Shown here one piece after another: positions 30,939 to 39,435 of a stretch of 64,000 bases of DNA. The stretch's first letter is position 1; each line of letters opens with the position of its first letter. The translations under genes were made by a program, and so were the position numbers. The stretch comes from SZUA-35 sp965530755 (GTDB lineage Bacteria; Actinomycetota; Acidimicrobiia; Acidimicrobiales; SZUA-35): positions 62,001-126,000 of the forward strand of contig CBESNA010000001.1 of the NCBI GenBank assembly GCA_965530755.1, in the 5' to 3' direction. The notes under the pieces were generated by a model. That model ran no database searches. It was given only the letters and a program-made list of their open reading frames with translations, and was not told the DNA's origin.

Positions 30939-31694
30939 TCAGGGGATGAGATAGACGATCGTGAAGATCAGGACCCACACGACGTCGACGAAGTGCCAGT
31001 ACAGCCCGACCAGTTCGACCGTTTCCGAACGATCGGATTTGAGCTTGCCCTGGAACGACAAGATCAGCAGCGACACCAGCATCAAGATGCCGCCGGTGAC
31101 GTGGACACCGTGGAAGCCGGTGAGAGTGTAGAAGGCCGAGCCGAACAGGCTGCCGCCGAAGGTCAGGCCCTCACGGAAGAAGGCGGTGAACTCGTAGATC
31201 TGACCACCGATGAAAGTGGACCCGAGCAGGGCCGTCGTGGCGAGCCATACTCGCTGATTCTTGTAGTCGCCCTCTTCGGTCGCCTTGTGGGCAAGGACCA
31301 TGCAGAGCGAGCTCATGAGCAGCACGAACGAGCTGAACGAGGTGAACGGAATGTCGAAGATCGGATCGACCGCAGCCTCGAGCCGCATCTCGTTGAAGAT
31401 GGTCGGCAGATGCTCGAATGTCCCCCGTACGCCGGCGTCAGCCAGCGCTTGACGCTCACCGTCTGGAAGCAACGACTCGATGACGTTCGGATTGCCGGCG
31501 GTGAGCTCGGCGATGAACCGGGCCTTTGACAGCAAGTAGGTGCTGATGAGCGCGCCGAACAGGAGACACTCCGAACCCAGGAAGAGCCACATCGCCAACT
31601 TCATGTTGGAGAGGCCGAGGGTGGTCGGTGCGTGGTCGTCGTGACCGTGATCGTCGGCGGGAGCCCCGTCGACGGGTGTGGCGAGGTCGGTCAT
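30939..31694 (-). CDS. ctaE: Cytochrome c oxidase subunit III
   Basis: The 251-residue protein has the family features KLAMWLFLGSECLLFGALIS (with the conserved Glu), GSAFYTLTGFHGVHVTGG and LYWHFVDVVWVLIFTIVYL. A 60-residue extracellular loop (ESLLPDGERQALADAG region) lies between the first helices. It supports subunit I stability and proton uptake. ATGA overlap with ctaD upstream. Confidence 0.95.
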   Translation of the reverse strand: MTDLATPVDGAPADDHGHDDHAPTTLGLSNMKLAMWLFLGSECLLFGALISTYLLSKARFIAELTAGNPNVIESLLPDGERQALADAGVRGTFEHLPTIFNEMRLEAAVDPIFDIPFTSFSSFVLLMSSLCMVLAHKATEEGDYKNQRVWLATTALLGSTFIGGQIYEFTAFFREGLTFGGSLFGSAFYTLTGFHGVHVTGGILMLVSLLILSFQGKLKSDRSETVELVGLYWHFVDVVWVLIFTIVYLIP

Positions 31695-33658
31695 GCGGAC
31701 GCTCCTGCGAGCTCGTCGTGGGACGGACCATGGTGGTCCTCGATGTCGAGATCATCTGCTGGTTCGAGCGCCCAACCGAAGAGCCCGGTAGCCATCAGGA
31801 CCATTCCGGGGATGACCAGCCAGAGCGTGAAGATCACGCCGTAGCCGATGATCGGGATCGAGGCGGCCAACACGAGCGGCCAGTAAGAGGGCGCCGGCAG
31901 ATGGACGCCCTCGCCGTTGCCAGGTTGCGCCAACTCGTCACCGGTGGCGACCCGACGGATCGAGCCGTCCTCGGACTCGGCGTACTTGCGATGCCAGAAA
32001 TCATCGAGCGAGGTGATCTCGGGGCTGTAGTCGAAGTTGTGCTCTGGAGCCGGCGACTGGATCGACCACTCGATGGTTCGGGCATCCCACGGATCGGCAC
32101 CGGCGTTCGGGCGACCAGCGGCCGTCCAGGCCCGGTAGGAGATGAGAGCGTTCACCAGCACCCACAGCGTGCCGACGGCAAGGATGAATGATCCGATCGT
32201 GGCAACCATGTTCCACAGGTTGAACCCCATGGCATCGTCGTAGGTGTGCATACGTCTGGGCATGCCCTGGAGGCCGAGAATGTGCATCGGACCGAACGTC
32301 AGGTTGAAGCCGACGACCATCATCCAGAAGTTGAACTTGCCGTGCGCCTCGTTCAGCTTGTAGCCGAAGGCCTTCGGCCACCAGAAGTACATGCCGGACA
32401 TGAAGCCGAACAGGGCCCCGCCGAACAGCACGTAGTGGAAGTGGGCGACGATGTAGTACGTGTCGGTCTGTTGGGTGTCCCACGGGGCGACGGCGTGCGA
32501 GACCCCCGAGAGGCCGCCGATCGTGAACTGGGTGACCAGGCCGATCGAGAAGAGCATGGCGGTGTTGAGGGTGATCTTGGCCCCCCACATCGTGGCCAGC
32601 CAGTTGAGCACCTTCACGCCGGTCGGAACAGCGATGAACATCGTGGCGAAGGAGAAGGCGGCAACCGAGAGGGGGCCCAAGCCGGACACGAACATGTGGT
32701 GCGCCCACACGCCGAAGCCCATGAAGCCGATCGCGATACCCGAGAACACCATGAACGGATAGCCGAAGATCGGCTTACGGGAGAAGGTGGGAATCACCTC
32801 GGACACAATGCCGAAGGCAGGCAGGATCATCAGATACACCTCAGGGTGCCCGAAGATCCAGAAGAGGTGCTGCCACAACAACGGGTCGGCGCCGAGATCG
32901 ACAGCGAAGAAGCTCGCACCGAAGTTGCGATCCATGAGCAGCAGGATCTGGGCAACGGTGAGTACGGGGATGGCGAACAGAAGCAGGAACTGGGTGACGA
33001 GCGTCATCCACACGAAGATCGGCATCCGCATCAGCGTCATGCCCGGAGCCCGCATGTTGAGAACCGTCGTGATCAGGTTGACAGCACCGGACAGCGACCC
33101 GATGCCGGCGATCAACAAACCGACGTTCCAGAAGTCGATGCCGTTGGACGGCGAGTAGGCAACCCCGTTGTTGGGTGCGTAGTTGAACCAACCGCCGTTG
33201 GCCCCTCCACCGAGGAACCAGCTGGTGTTCAGGAGCAGACCACCGAAGAGGAACACCCAGAAGCTGAAGGCGTTGATACGGGGAAAGGCGACGTCTCTGG
33301 CCCCGACCTGGAGCGGCAGGAGGTAGTTGGCAAACGCAGCGCCGATGGGCATCACGACCAGGAAGACCATCACGGTGCCATGCATCGTGAAGATCTGGTT
33401 GTAGGCATCGGCCGACAGGAAGCTGCTGTTCGGCGTGGCCAGCTGGATACGGATGAGCAGGGCCGCCAGGCCGCCGATGAGCAGGAAGAACATGGCGGCA
33501 CCGCCATACATGATGCCGATCTTCTTGTGGTCGACCGTGGTCAACCAATTCTTGAGGCCCGTGTACTGGCGGGGTCGGGAGAACACGCCGAGTGGGTTCT
33601 CGACGACCGGAGCCTCTCCGGATGGCAGTGCAAATGGTTCGTTCTCGATGATTGCCAT
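31691..33658 (-). CDS. ctaD: Cytochrome c oxidase subunit I (catalytic)
   Basis: The 655-residue protein carries all redox ligands. His93 (TMHGTV) and His408 bind low-spin heme a. His271 (GHPEVY), His320 and His321 (AHHMF) bind CuB, and His406 (AHFHYV) binds heme a3. Tyr275 is the cross-linked tyrosine and Glu273 lies in HPEVY, which marks an A-type oxidase. After helix twelve a further domain with two more membrane segments (YWPLVLAASIPIIGYGVI and GMVLMATGLFGWALEP) is fused. This resembles a small subunit (CtaF-like) joined to the C-terminus. Acidic/His-rich end. It reduces O2 to water and pumps protons. Confidence 0.97.
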   Translation of the reverse strand: MAIIENEPFALPSGEAPVVENPLGVFSRPRQYTGLKNWLTTVDHKKIGIMYGGAAMFFLLIGGLAALLIRIQLATPNSSFLSADAYNQIFTMHGTVMVFLVVMPIGAAFANYLLPLQVGARDVAFPRINAFSFWVFLFGGLLLNTSWFLGGGANGGWFNYAPNNGVAYSPSNGIDFWNVGLLIAGIGSLSGAVNLITTVLNMRAPGMTLMRMPIFVWMTLVTQFLLLFAIPVLTVAQILLLMDRNFGASFFAVDLGADPLLWQHLFWIFGHPEVYLMILPAFGIVSEVIPTFSRKPIFGYPFMVFSGIAIGFMGFGVWAHHMFVSGLGPLSVAAFSFATMFIAVPTGVKVLNWLATMWGAKITLNTAMLFSIGLVTQFTIGGLSGVSHAVAPWDTQQTDTYYIVAHFHYVLFGGALFGFMSGMYFWWPKAFGYKLNEAHGKFNFWMMVVGFNLTFGPMHILGLQGMPRRMHTYDDAMGFNLWNMVATIGSFILAVGTLWVLVNALISYRAWTAAGRPNAGADPWDARTIEWSIQSPAPEHNFDYSPEITSLDDFWHRKYAESEDGSIRRVATGDELAQPGNGEGVHLPAPSYWPLVLAASIPIIGYGVIFTLWLVIPGMVLMATGLFGWALEPADDLDIEDHHGPSHDELAGASA

Positions 33659-33670
33659 GTCAGCTCCTGC

Positions 33671-35080
33671 TCAATCGAGCGTCGCCAGGTAGGCGACCAA
33701 TGCTTCGAGATCGTGTTCGGTCAATTGGGGGAAGGCCGGCATGCCCAGCAGATTGTCGGGATCCATTGCCTTTTGCGACGGGGCATTGCTGATCCATCGT
33801 TTGAGTTGAGCCTCGTTGAGGCGCAGCGTCTCGGAGAGGTCGAGGTAGGTCGCACCCTCACCGTCCAGGATCTCGAGCAGGTCGTCGTCATCGGCGTCGA
33901 CTTCGGCGTACTGGCTGTAGATGGCGCCGGCGAACACCGAGCGAGTGGCGAAGTGGGTCAGGTCGGGGGCGGCCCGAGCCAGCAGCGCCGCTTCGAAGTC
34001 ATGGCCGTATTCGTAGGCGACGCCATCGGCGTCGGCCGGGTCTTCCCTCACGACGTGGCATGAGGTGCACACGGCTTGGAAGAGCGCTCGACCCTCTGCA
34101 GCCAGGTACTCCTCTTCCTGTTCGAAGAACGCTTCGAGCGCCTCGCCCTCGAAGTCCTCGGCCCGGGGAAGACCCTCGCCCTCGGCCAGAGCGGGACGCG
34201 ATTCGGGGATGTCTGACGGCTGGAGCTGGTTTTCAACCCACGCATCGAACTCGGCTTCGGGAAGAGCAACGGCGCTCATCCTCATACGAGCGTGGGAGAG
34301 TCCGCAGTACTCGGTGCACCAGCCATTGAATTCGCCAGGTTCGTCTGCTTCGATCGACCACGTGTGGATGCGGCCAGGTACTGCATCACGCTTGCCGTTG
34401 AGGCGGGGCAGCCAGAAGGAGTGGATGACATCGCGTGAGGTGATCGTGAGATCGACTTGTTCGCCTGCAGGGATGACCAGTTGGTTGGCAACGACGAGAT
34501 CATCGTCGTCGAGTGCGATCTCGAGTGGCCATTCTTGGTCGATCTCGTCGATAACGCCGTCACCGTTGGCATCTTCGAAGAAGCCATCGCAGTCGGTGTC
34601 GTAGCGGTACTCCCACCACCACTGCTGGCCGACGACCATCACATCGAGCTCGCCGGACCGGGTGCCGTCCGCATTGAGGCGGCACTCGCTCTGCGCCGCA
34701 GGGGCTTCGTTCTTCTGCTCCAGGTCGAAGGTGACGAGGATGGTGGGAACAGCGACGATCGCGAGGATCACTGCTGGTGCGGCGGTCCAGCCCCACTCGA
34801 GCTTGGCGTTTCCGTGAACCTGTTCGGGGAGGTCATCGTGATCGAAGTCTTCCGGTTTCACCCGGTTCTTCCATGCCAGGACACAGCCGCCGACCGACAC
34901 CAAGAGGAAGATGGCGATCATGGGTGGCCAGATCCAATAGCTGAAGTTCTCGATCTGCTGGGCCTTCGGCCCCTTGGCCCCGTATGTGTTGAGCGGCTTG
35001 TCCTCTGCGCAGGCGGCGGCGATGAGAGTGAGCCCCAGGAGCAGCGGGCCCGAGCGAACGATGGATCGTGTTCTGGTCAT
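33671..35080 (-). CDS. ctaC: Cytochrome c oxidase subunit II with fused cytochrome c domain
   Basis: The 469-residue protein has a lipoprotein-type signal (LTLIAAACAE), two membrane helices (about 45-70 and 92-115) and a CuA cupredoxin domain (IHSFWLPRLNGKRDAVPG, then WCTEYCGLSHARMRM). A C-terminal cytochrome c follows, with heme motif CTSCH and a likely axial Met in LLGMPAFP. Fusion of cytochrome c makes it caa3-like. Within the cupredoxin domain, after QQWWWEYRY, there is an insertion with DTDCDGFFEDANGDGVIDEI, whose DxNxDGxID spacing looks like a calcium-binding loop. Another insertion before it contains a Cys (SECRLNADGTRSGE). The ATG at 35080 is preceded by a 77-base gap. Confidence 0.93.
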   Translation of the reverse strand: MTRTRSIVRSGPLLLGLTLIAAACAEDKPLNTYGAKGPKAQQIENFSYWIWPPMIAIFLLVSVGGCVLAWKNRVKPEDFDHDDLPEQVHGNAKLEWGWTAAPAVILAIVAVPTILVTFDLEQKNEAPAAQSECRLNADGTRSGELDVMVVGQQWWWEYRYDTDCDGFFEDANGDGVIDEIDQEWPLEIALDDDDLVVANQLVIPAGEQVDLTITSRDVIHSFWLPRLNGKRDAVPGRIHTWSIEADEPGEFNGWCTEYCGLSHARMRMSAVALPEAEFDAWVENQLQPSDIPESRPALAEGEGLPRAEDFEGEALEAFFEQEEEYLAAEGRALFQAVCTSCHVVREDPADADGVAYEYGHDFEAALLARAAPDLTHFATRSVFAGAIYSQYAEVDADDDDLLEILDGEGATYLDLSETLRLNEAQLKRWISNAPSQKAMDPDNLLGMPAFPQLTEHDLEALVAYLATLD

Positions 35081-35157
35081 GTGACTCTCAAGCGTGGTGG
35101 ATCCGGCGTCTGTTCGCAAAGTTGAACGGGACGTGTCATTCATCACAGCGGGTGCCA

Positions 35158-35925
35158 TCAGCCTTCGGCTCCGGAATGATCTTCTTCTTCGTGGAAGTCG
35201 CGCTCGCCGACAGCGGCGCCAACAATGCCGCCCGCCAAGATGGCGAGGGCACCGAGCGCAACGATGCCATTGACCGCGTTGCGCTTGAGGTTCACCTTCG
35301 ACATCAGCACCGCAGCACCGAAGACGAAGACTGTGAAGACCGTTCCGGCGACCGTCGCTCCGGTCTTGGATGCAGCAAGGAACACCCGGCTGACACCAAC
35401 CGCCACGGTCGCGATGCCGAGCATCGAGAGCAGTGGAAGCTCCAAGGGACCCAGCACTCGGCTGCGGACGACTCGGTTGACGTCGGGATCTCCGGTGGCG
35501 CGATCGGCCCAGGCCTGAACTCCCCACATCAGCGCTGTGACGACGAGGACGGCGATGCCGAGGATGTAGAAGACGGGGCTGAGGGCGAGACCGATGATGA
35601 GCGCTGCGACGCCGAACCCGGCAATCGGGCTCCAGTAGGACGGGTCGGCTGGCTGCTGGACGACCGGCACCGTTGGCACGCCGGCCCGGGCTGCCATGAC
35701 CTCGGCATCACCGTCACGCACGAGAACGCTGAGAAAGCCGAGCAGACCGAGTGACACGGCAGCGAAGATCAGCACCGAGTAGCCAAGGTGATCGCCGACG
35801 CCACCCTTGTAGCCCGCGCTGATGACACCGACCGGCCCCCCGCCGGTGACGAGGCCATAGGCGACGGCGCCGATCAGCGCCCCTGCCATCAAAGCGAGAA
35901 AGAACTTGGAACCCCAGGTGAACAT
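35158..35925 (-). CDS. Membrane protein of the oxidase cluster, unknown family
   Basis: The 255-residue product has about seven hydrophobic segments, from FFLALMAGALIGAVAYGLV at the N-terminus to IVALGALAILAGGIVGAAVG near the acidic/His C-terminal tail (ERDFHEEEDHSGAEG). No metal-binding motif or known family is recognised. It lies between ctaC and the second subunit III gene, six bases from the latter. It is therefore probably a subunit or assembly factor specific for this second module. Confidence 0.6.
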   Translation of the reverse strand: MFTWGSKFFLALMAGALIGAVAYGLVTGGGPVGVISAGYKGGVGDHLGYSVLIFAAVSLGLLGFLSVLVRDGDAEVMAARAGVPTVPVVQQPADPSYWSPIAGFGVAALIIGLALSPVFYILGIAVLVVTALMWGVQAWADRATGDPDVNRVVRSRVLGPLELPLLSMLGIATVAVGVSRVFLAASKTGATVAGTVFTVFVFGAAVLMSKVNLKRNAVNGIVALGALAILAGGIVGAAVGERDFHEEEDHSGAEG

Positions 35926-35931
35926 GACGAC

Positions 35932-36570
35932 CTACTTGGTGATGTAGATGGTGAACCACACCACCATGTACAGGAAGACGGTGACGTACCAGAACATGGC
36001 GGCCGAATAGACGCCTTCGCGATCCTTGGCGCTGTACTCGCCGCCGAGGGCTCGAAGGGTCATGACTGCAACGAACGCCATGGCGGCACCCAGAATGGCG
36101 AGGTGGGTGCCGATCACTCCGTAGATCAGCGGACCTCGGAGGTCGTCGGCGATGCCGATGCCCATGATCGTGAGGAGATAGCCGGTCTGGGCAATGACCG
36201 CGAACCCCATGAGGAGAACCAAGCCGAGCGCAACGTAGGCCATCGCTCGATCCCCACGGCCGAGCGACGAGATCGCCCAGATCATGATGAGGACCGAGAA
36301 CACCATCGTGATGGCCATCATGTTGGGCTGCGTGAGCGGGATCGTGACGCCGCTCGGCAGCCACACCTCCCCGGATGCGAGCACGCCTGCCCGAGTTCGG
36401 GTGTAGATGCCGATCAGACCGGCCATGAGCATGATGACTGCGGCGGAAGCGAACCCGGTTCCGAGCAACAACAGGCGGGGACGGGCCGGCGCAGCTGGTG
36501 CGACTGCGCCAGGGATCGTGTCACGAACGCTGACATCGACGCCACCGGCCGGTGTGAGTGCGGTGCTCAT
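35932..36570 (-). CDS. Second subunit III-like (heme-copper oxidase) protein
   Basis: The 212-residue protein has five or so membrane helices in the arrangement of short COX3 proteins. RLLLLGTGFASAAVIMLMAG comes near the start, GPLIYGVIGTHLAILGAAM in the middle and FWYVTVFLYMVVWFTIYITK at the end. The final segment matches the end of subunit III (WHFVDVVWVLIFTIVYL). The conserved His of that helix and the early Glu of ctaE are not evident. Its ATG overlaps the stop of the second subunit I gene, so the pair is translationally coupled. Confidence 0.65.
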   Translation of the reverse strand: MSTALTPAGGVDVSVRDTIPGAVAPAAPARPRLLLLGTGFASAAVIMLMAGLIGIYTRTRAGVLASGEVWLPSGVTIPLTQPNMMAITMVFSVLIMIWAISSLGRGDRAMAYVALGLVLLMGFAVIAQTGYLLTIMGIGIADDLRGPLIYGVIGTHLAILGAAMAFVAVMTLRALGGEYSAKDREGVYSAAMFWYVTVFLYMVVWFTIYITK

Positions 36571-38252
36571 CAGGCAACCTCTCCGTCGCTCGATGCGTCG
36601 CCATCTCGCTCGGCGAGCGCCATGTCGAGCATGGGAAGCGCCGAGGTCACCACCGGCGCATCGGCGAAGTTGTTGGCGATCGGGGGCGACGTCGTTGCCC
36701 ATTCGAGGGTGGCACCGGTCCACGGTTCGGCGGCGGTACCGACTCTGCCGGCGACGACGCCCAGGACGTTCAACAGGAACAGTGCGACGCCGCCGGCCAC
36801 GAGTGCGACGCCAACGGTGCTGATCACGTTCATGAGTTCCACGGTGCTGTCGCCTGCCGAGTCAACCGCTGGAAACCCGGGCTGGTCGAGGAATCCGGCC
36901 ACGACGTTGCCGGTGCCCCATGCCAGGGTGCCTGCGGCGACGGCCAGCACTTCGAGGAAGCCGAGTCGGTCGTCAAGAGTGCGGCCCCAGATCTTGTGGC
37001 CCCAGTGGTGGACCGCCGAGATGAGTCCGAGGATTACGGCTCCGATCACGAAGCCCCTCACACCCCAGTGGAACGAGGTGCCGAACAGATCCATCGAGAA
37101 ATCGATCTGCTCATCCCCGATGTCCTCGACGAAGCCGAGGGCGGGATCCACCACACCGAGCACGGCAACGGCGGCGCCAGCAAGAAGGAGCACCCCACCG
37201 AGCAAGGAACCGGCCAGAGGGGTGTTGATCTTTGGCTTGCCCTTCATCATGGATTCCCCGGTCAGGGCCAGAATCAGCAGGATCGGCAGCACACACGCCA
37301 GGGTCGCAACGACCAGCACGCCGTTGTCGAACGCCAATGGGCGGCCTCGCCAGGCGAAGCTGAGCATGTCGGCGCCATAGGCCAGGAAGCCGAAGAGGCC
37401 GATCACGGCGAGCAGGGTCTTGTGGAATCGGGCCGGGCGGCCGGTGTGGACACCGATGATGTCGACGGCCATGGCGAGCACGGGAACAGCCACGAAGTAG
37501 AGGGCCGGAACGAGGTTGATCGAATCGGCGACGCCGACGAGCACCGTGCGATCCGCCTTTTCCGGGAAGAAGCCGTAGCGAACGTCGAGGTATGCGATGA
37601 CGAGTTCGGACAGCAGGATCGGAAGGGCGAGGATGGCACCGGTGGCGAAGACCAAGAAGCCCCAGCTGCTGGCCGGGACGTCCTCGAGCGCCATTCCAGT
37701 GGCTCGGGCGCCGAGCACGGTGGTCGCAATGCAAACGAGCGCCCACAGGAGGGCGGCGACCACGACGCCGAGAGCGAGGGTCCAGAGCACGACGTAGTCG
37801 ACCCGGCCGCCGGCTGGACCGCCGTTCATGATGTACGCGAGGACGAGGACGATCACTCCGAGGAACCAGGTCCAGAAGGCCGCCGCTGCACCACGTGGGA
37901 AGGCGAGGCTCGACGCCCCGACCTGGAGCGGCACGATGTAGGTGGCGATGCCGACCAACAACGGCACAACGCCGGCGAAGAGCAGGAGGTCGCGGCCCAG
38001 CGACCAGAACTGGGTGAGTTGATTGCCGTCGTTGGCGATGGCGAATCCGGAGAGATCAGCGATCTCGGCCGTTGCCACGAGCTCCAACGCGAGCCCGGCG
38101 ATGAGGAACAGAATGCCGCTCCCGATCCAGAGTCGTCCGATGGTCTTGTGATCTCCGGTTCCGAGAACAGCGTCGACAGTGGGCATTGTGGCCGCCTCGA
38201 CGACGGCAGCCGGCTCGGCTTCGATGTCGGGGCGTGTTTCGGTCAGAGCCAT
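36570..38252 (-). CDS. Subunit I-like oxidase paralogue lacking metal ligands
   Basis: The 560-residue protein is clearly homologous to ctaD: DHKTIGRLWIGSGILFLIAG, YIVPLQVGASSLAFPRGAAA and EPWTGATLEWATTSPP mirror ctaD segments. Aligning without gaps around these anchors, the low-spin heme His93 becomes Gly86 and HPEVY becomes VPALY (248-252). The CuB pair His-His becomes Ala294-Asp295, and HFH becomes SFH (393-395). Only His395 and the active-site Tyr252 remain. The protein cannot hold the binuclear centre. It is the first gene of the minus-strand cluster and overlaps a subunit III-like gene. A regulatory or scaffold role in the oxidase is inferred. Confidence 0.8.
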   Translation of the reverse strand: MALTETRPDIEAEPAAVVEAATMPTVDAVLGTGDHKTIGRLWIGSGILFLIAGLALELVATAEIADLSGFAIANDGNQLTQFWSLGRDLLLFAGVVPLLVGIATYIVPLQVGASSLAFPRGAAAAFWTWFLGVIVLVLAYIMNGGPAGGRVDYVVLWTLALGVVVAALLWALVCIATTVLGARATGMALEDVPASSWGFLVFATGAILALPILLSELVIAYLDVRYGFFPEKADRTVLVGVADSINLVPALYFVAVPVLAMAVDIIGVHTGRPARFHKTLLAVIGLFGFLAYGADMLSFAWRGRPLAFDNGVLVVATLACVLPILLILALTGESMMKGKPKINTPLAGSLLGGVLLLAGAAVAVLGVVDPALGFVEDIGDEQIDFSMDLFGTSFHWGVRGFVIGAVILGLISAVHHWGHKIWGRTLDDRLGFLEVLAVAAGTLAWGTGNVVAGFLDQPGFPAVDSAGDSTVELMNVISTVGVALVAGGVALFLLNVLGVVAGRVGTAAEPWTGATLEWATTSPPIANNFADAPVVTSALPMLDMALAERDGDASSDGEVA

Positions 38253-38385
38253 GAAAGCGGGGACCTCATCGGCGATTGGTGGATCTGGCGGTGAATCGGG
38301 GCAGTGAAGCACAGCGCTGCAACGCGAGCGCGGAGCCGTGACGACGTCGGCACGCAGGGTGCCAACAGGCGCACAGCGCCGCCGT

Positions 38386-38391
38386 ACTGTA
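38386..38391 (-). promoter_or_regulatory. Possible -10 box for the oxidase cluster
   Basis: TACAGT on the minus strand lies in the 166-base gap upstream of the second subunit I gene. It would give a leader of about 125 bases. No convincing -35 box is seen, and the rest of the gap shows no other signal. Confidence 0.3.
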
Positions 38392-38418
38392 ACCGCCTTC
38401 GTCGCCACAATGAAATGT

Positions 38419-39423
38419 TCACACGCCCCAGCCAACGAGCTGATCGATGGCGACCGCGCCAAAGAGAACGGTGAGGTGCGTAATCGAGAACGTGAAATAC
38501 TTGATCGCCCGCTTCTCGAGAAGCTCGGCATCGGGTTCGAGGACCATCTGGAGGGCCCGTCCGGAGAACATTGCTCCGATGCCGATCGCGGCAGCGAGGT
38601 AGATCCAGCCCATGTCGGCGGCCGGCCACAGCCAGAGGCTCACGGCCCAAACGGCGAGCGAGTAAACGAAGATCTGGCGAGCGGTCGAGCGCTGACCGTC
38701 GACGACCGGCATCATCGGCACGCTCGCTGCCGCATAGTCGTCCGAATAGCGGATGGCGAGCGCCCAGAAGTGGGGTGGTGTCCACAAGAAGACGATCAGG
38801 AACAGGATCACGGCCGGCAGTTCGACGGTGTTCGTGATCGACGACCACCCGATGAGGGCCGGCATGGCGCCGGCAGCACCACCGATCACGATGTTCTGCT
38901 TCGATGTGCGCTTGAGCCAGAGCGTGTAAACAAAGACGTAGAAGAGACAGGCGGCGACGGCGAGCAAGGCCGACAGCAGATTGACGAAGGCCCAGAGCCA
39001 GAAGAAGGCGACGATCTCCAGTCCCACGGCGAACACGAGCGCCTCGGTCGGCTGGATCTCCCCGGTCACCAACGGGCGGTTCTTGGTCCGTTCCATCTCG
39101 CCGTCGATGTCGCGATCGACGTACATGTTGATGGCGTTGGCGCCGCCTGCAGCGAAGGTCCCACCGAGCACGGTGGCAACGATGAGCCACAGGGACGGCA
39201 TGCCTCGCTCGGCCAGGATCATCGTGGGCACGGTCGACACCAGGAGCAGCTCGATGATGCGCGGCTTGGTGAGCGCGATGAACGAGCTGGTACGCGATCG
39301 AGCGCTCAGAGCGGTGACTGCCACAACGGCGAGGGTAGCCACGAGAGGTCCTCGGCCGGAAGTCTCGGGGGAAGTCCGCGCAGATTTCCCATTCCGGATG
39401 CCCACCTCGCCGCTCCGTGACAT
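38419..39423 (-). CDS. ctaB: Protoheme IX farnesyltransferase (heme O synthase)
   Basis: CtaB attaches a farnesyl group to heme B, giving heme O. The 334-residue protein has the UbiA-type Asp-rich motif NAINMYVDRDIDGEMERT and a second one YSDDYAAASVPMMP, with KNRPLVTG and WTPPHFWALAI between them. About nine membrane helices fit. The first 40 residues are polar. The ATG at 39423 shares its bases with the -10 box of the divergent ctaA. Confidence 0.95.
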   Translation of the reverse strand: MSRSGEVGIRNGKSARTSPETSGRGPLVATLAVVAVTALSARSRTSSFIALTKPRIIELLLVSTVPTMILAERGMPSLWLIVATVLGGTFAAGGANAINMYVDRDIDGEMERTKNRPLVTGEIQPTEALVFAVGLEIVAFFWLWAFVNLLSALLAVAACLFYVFVYTLWLKRTSKQNIVIGGAAGAMPALIGWSSITNTVELPAVILFLIVFLWTPPHFWALAIRYSDDYAAASVPMMPVVDGQRSTARQIFVYSLAVWAVSLWLWPAADMGWIYLAAAIGIGAMFSGRALQMVLEPDAELLEKRAIKYFTFSITHLTVLFGAVAIDQLVGWGV

Positions 39424-39428
39424 AGCTT
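39423..39428 (+). promoter_or_regulatory. -10 box of leaderless ctaA promoter, overlapping ctaB start
   Basis: TAGCTT ends seven bases before the ctaA ATG at 39436, and its first base belongs to the ctaB start codon on the other strand. Divergent expression of the two heme genes is therefore controlled within about 15 bases. Confidence 0.5.
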
Positions 39429-39435
39429 TTGACCC

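Noticed and set aside
32246..34063. 605-codon plus-strand frame opposite ctaD and ctaC
   Set aside because: Antisense shadow; the opposite strand carries the complete oxidase motifs.
38252..38418. Frameshifted N-terminal extension of the second subunit I gene
   Set aside because: The frame stays open upstream but the residues are polar and unlike oxidases; the ATG at 38252 aligns well with the start of subunit I proteins.
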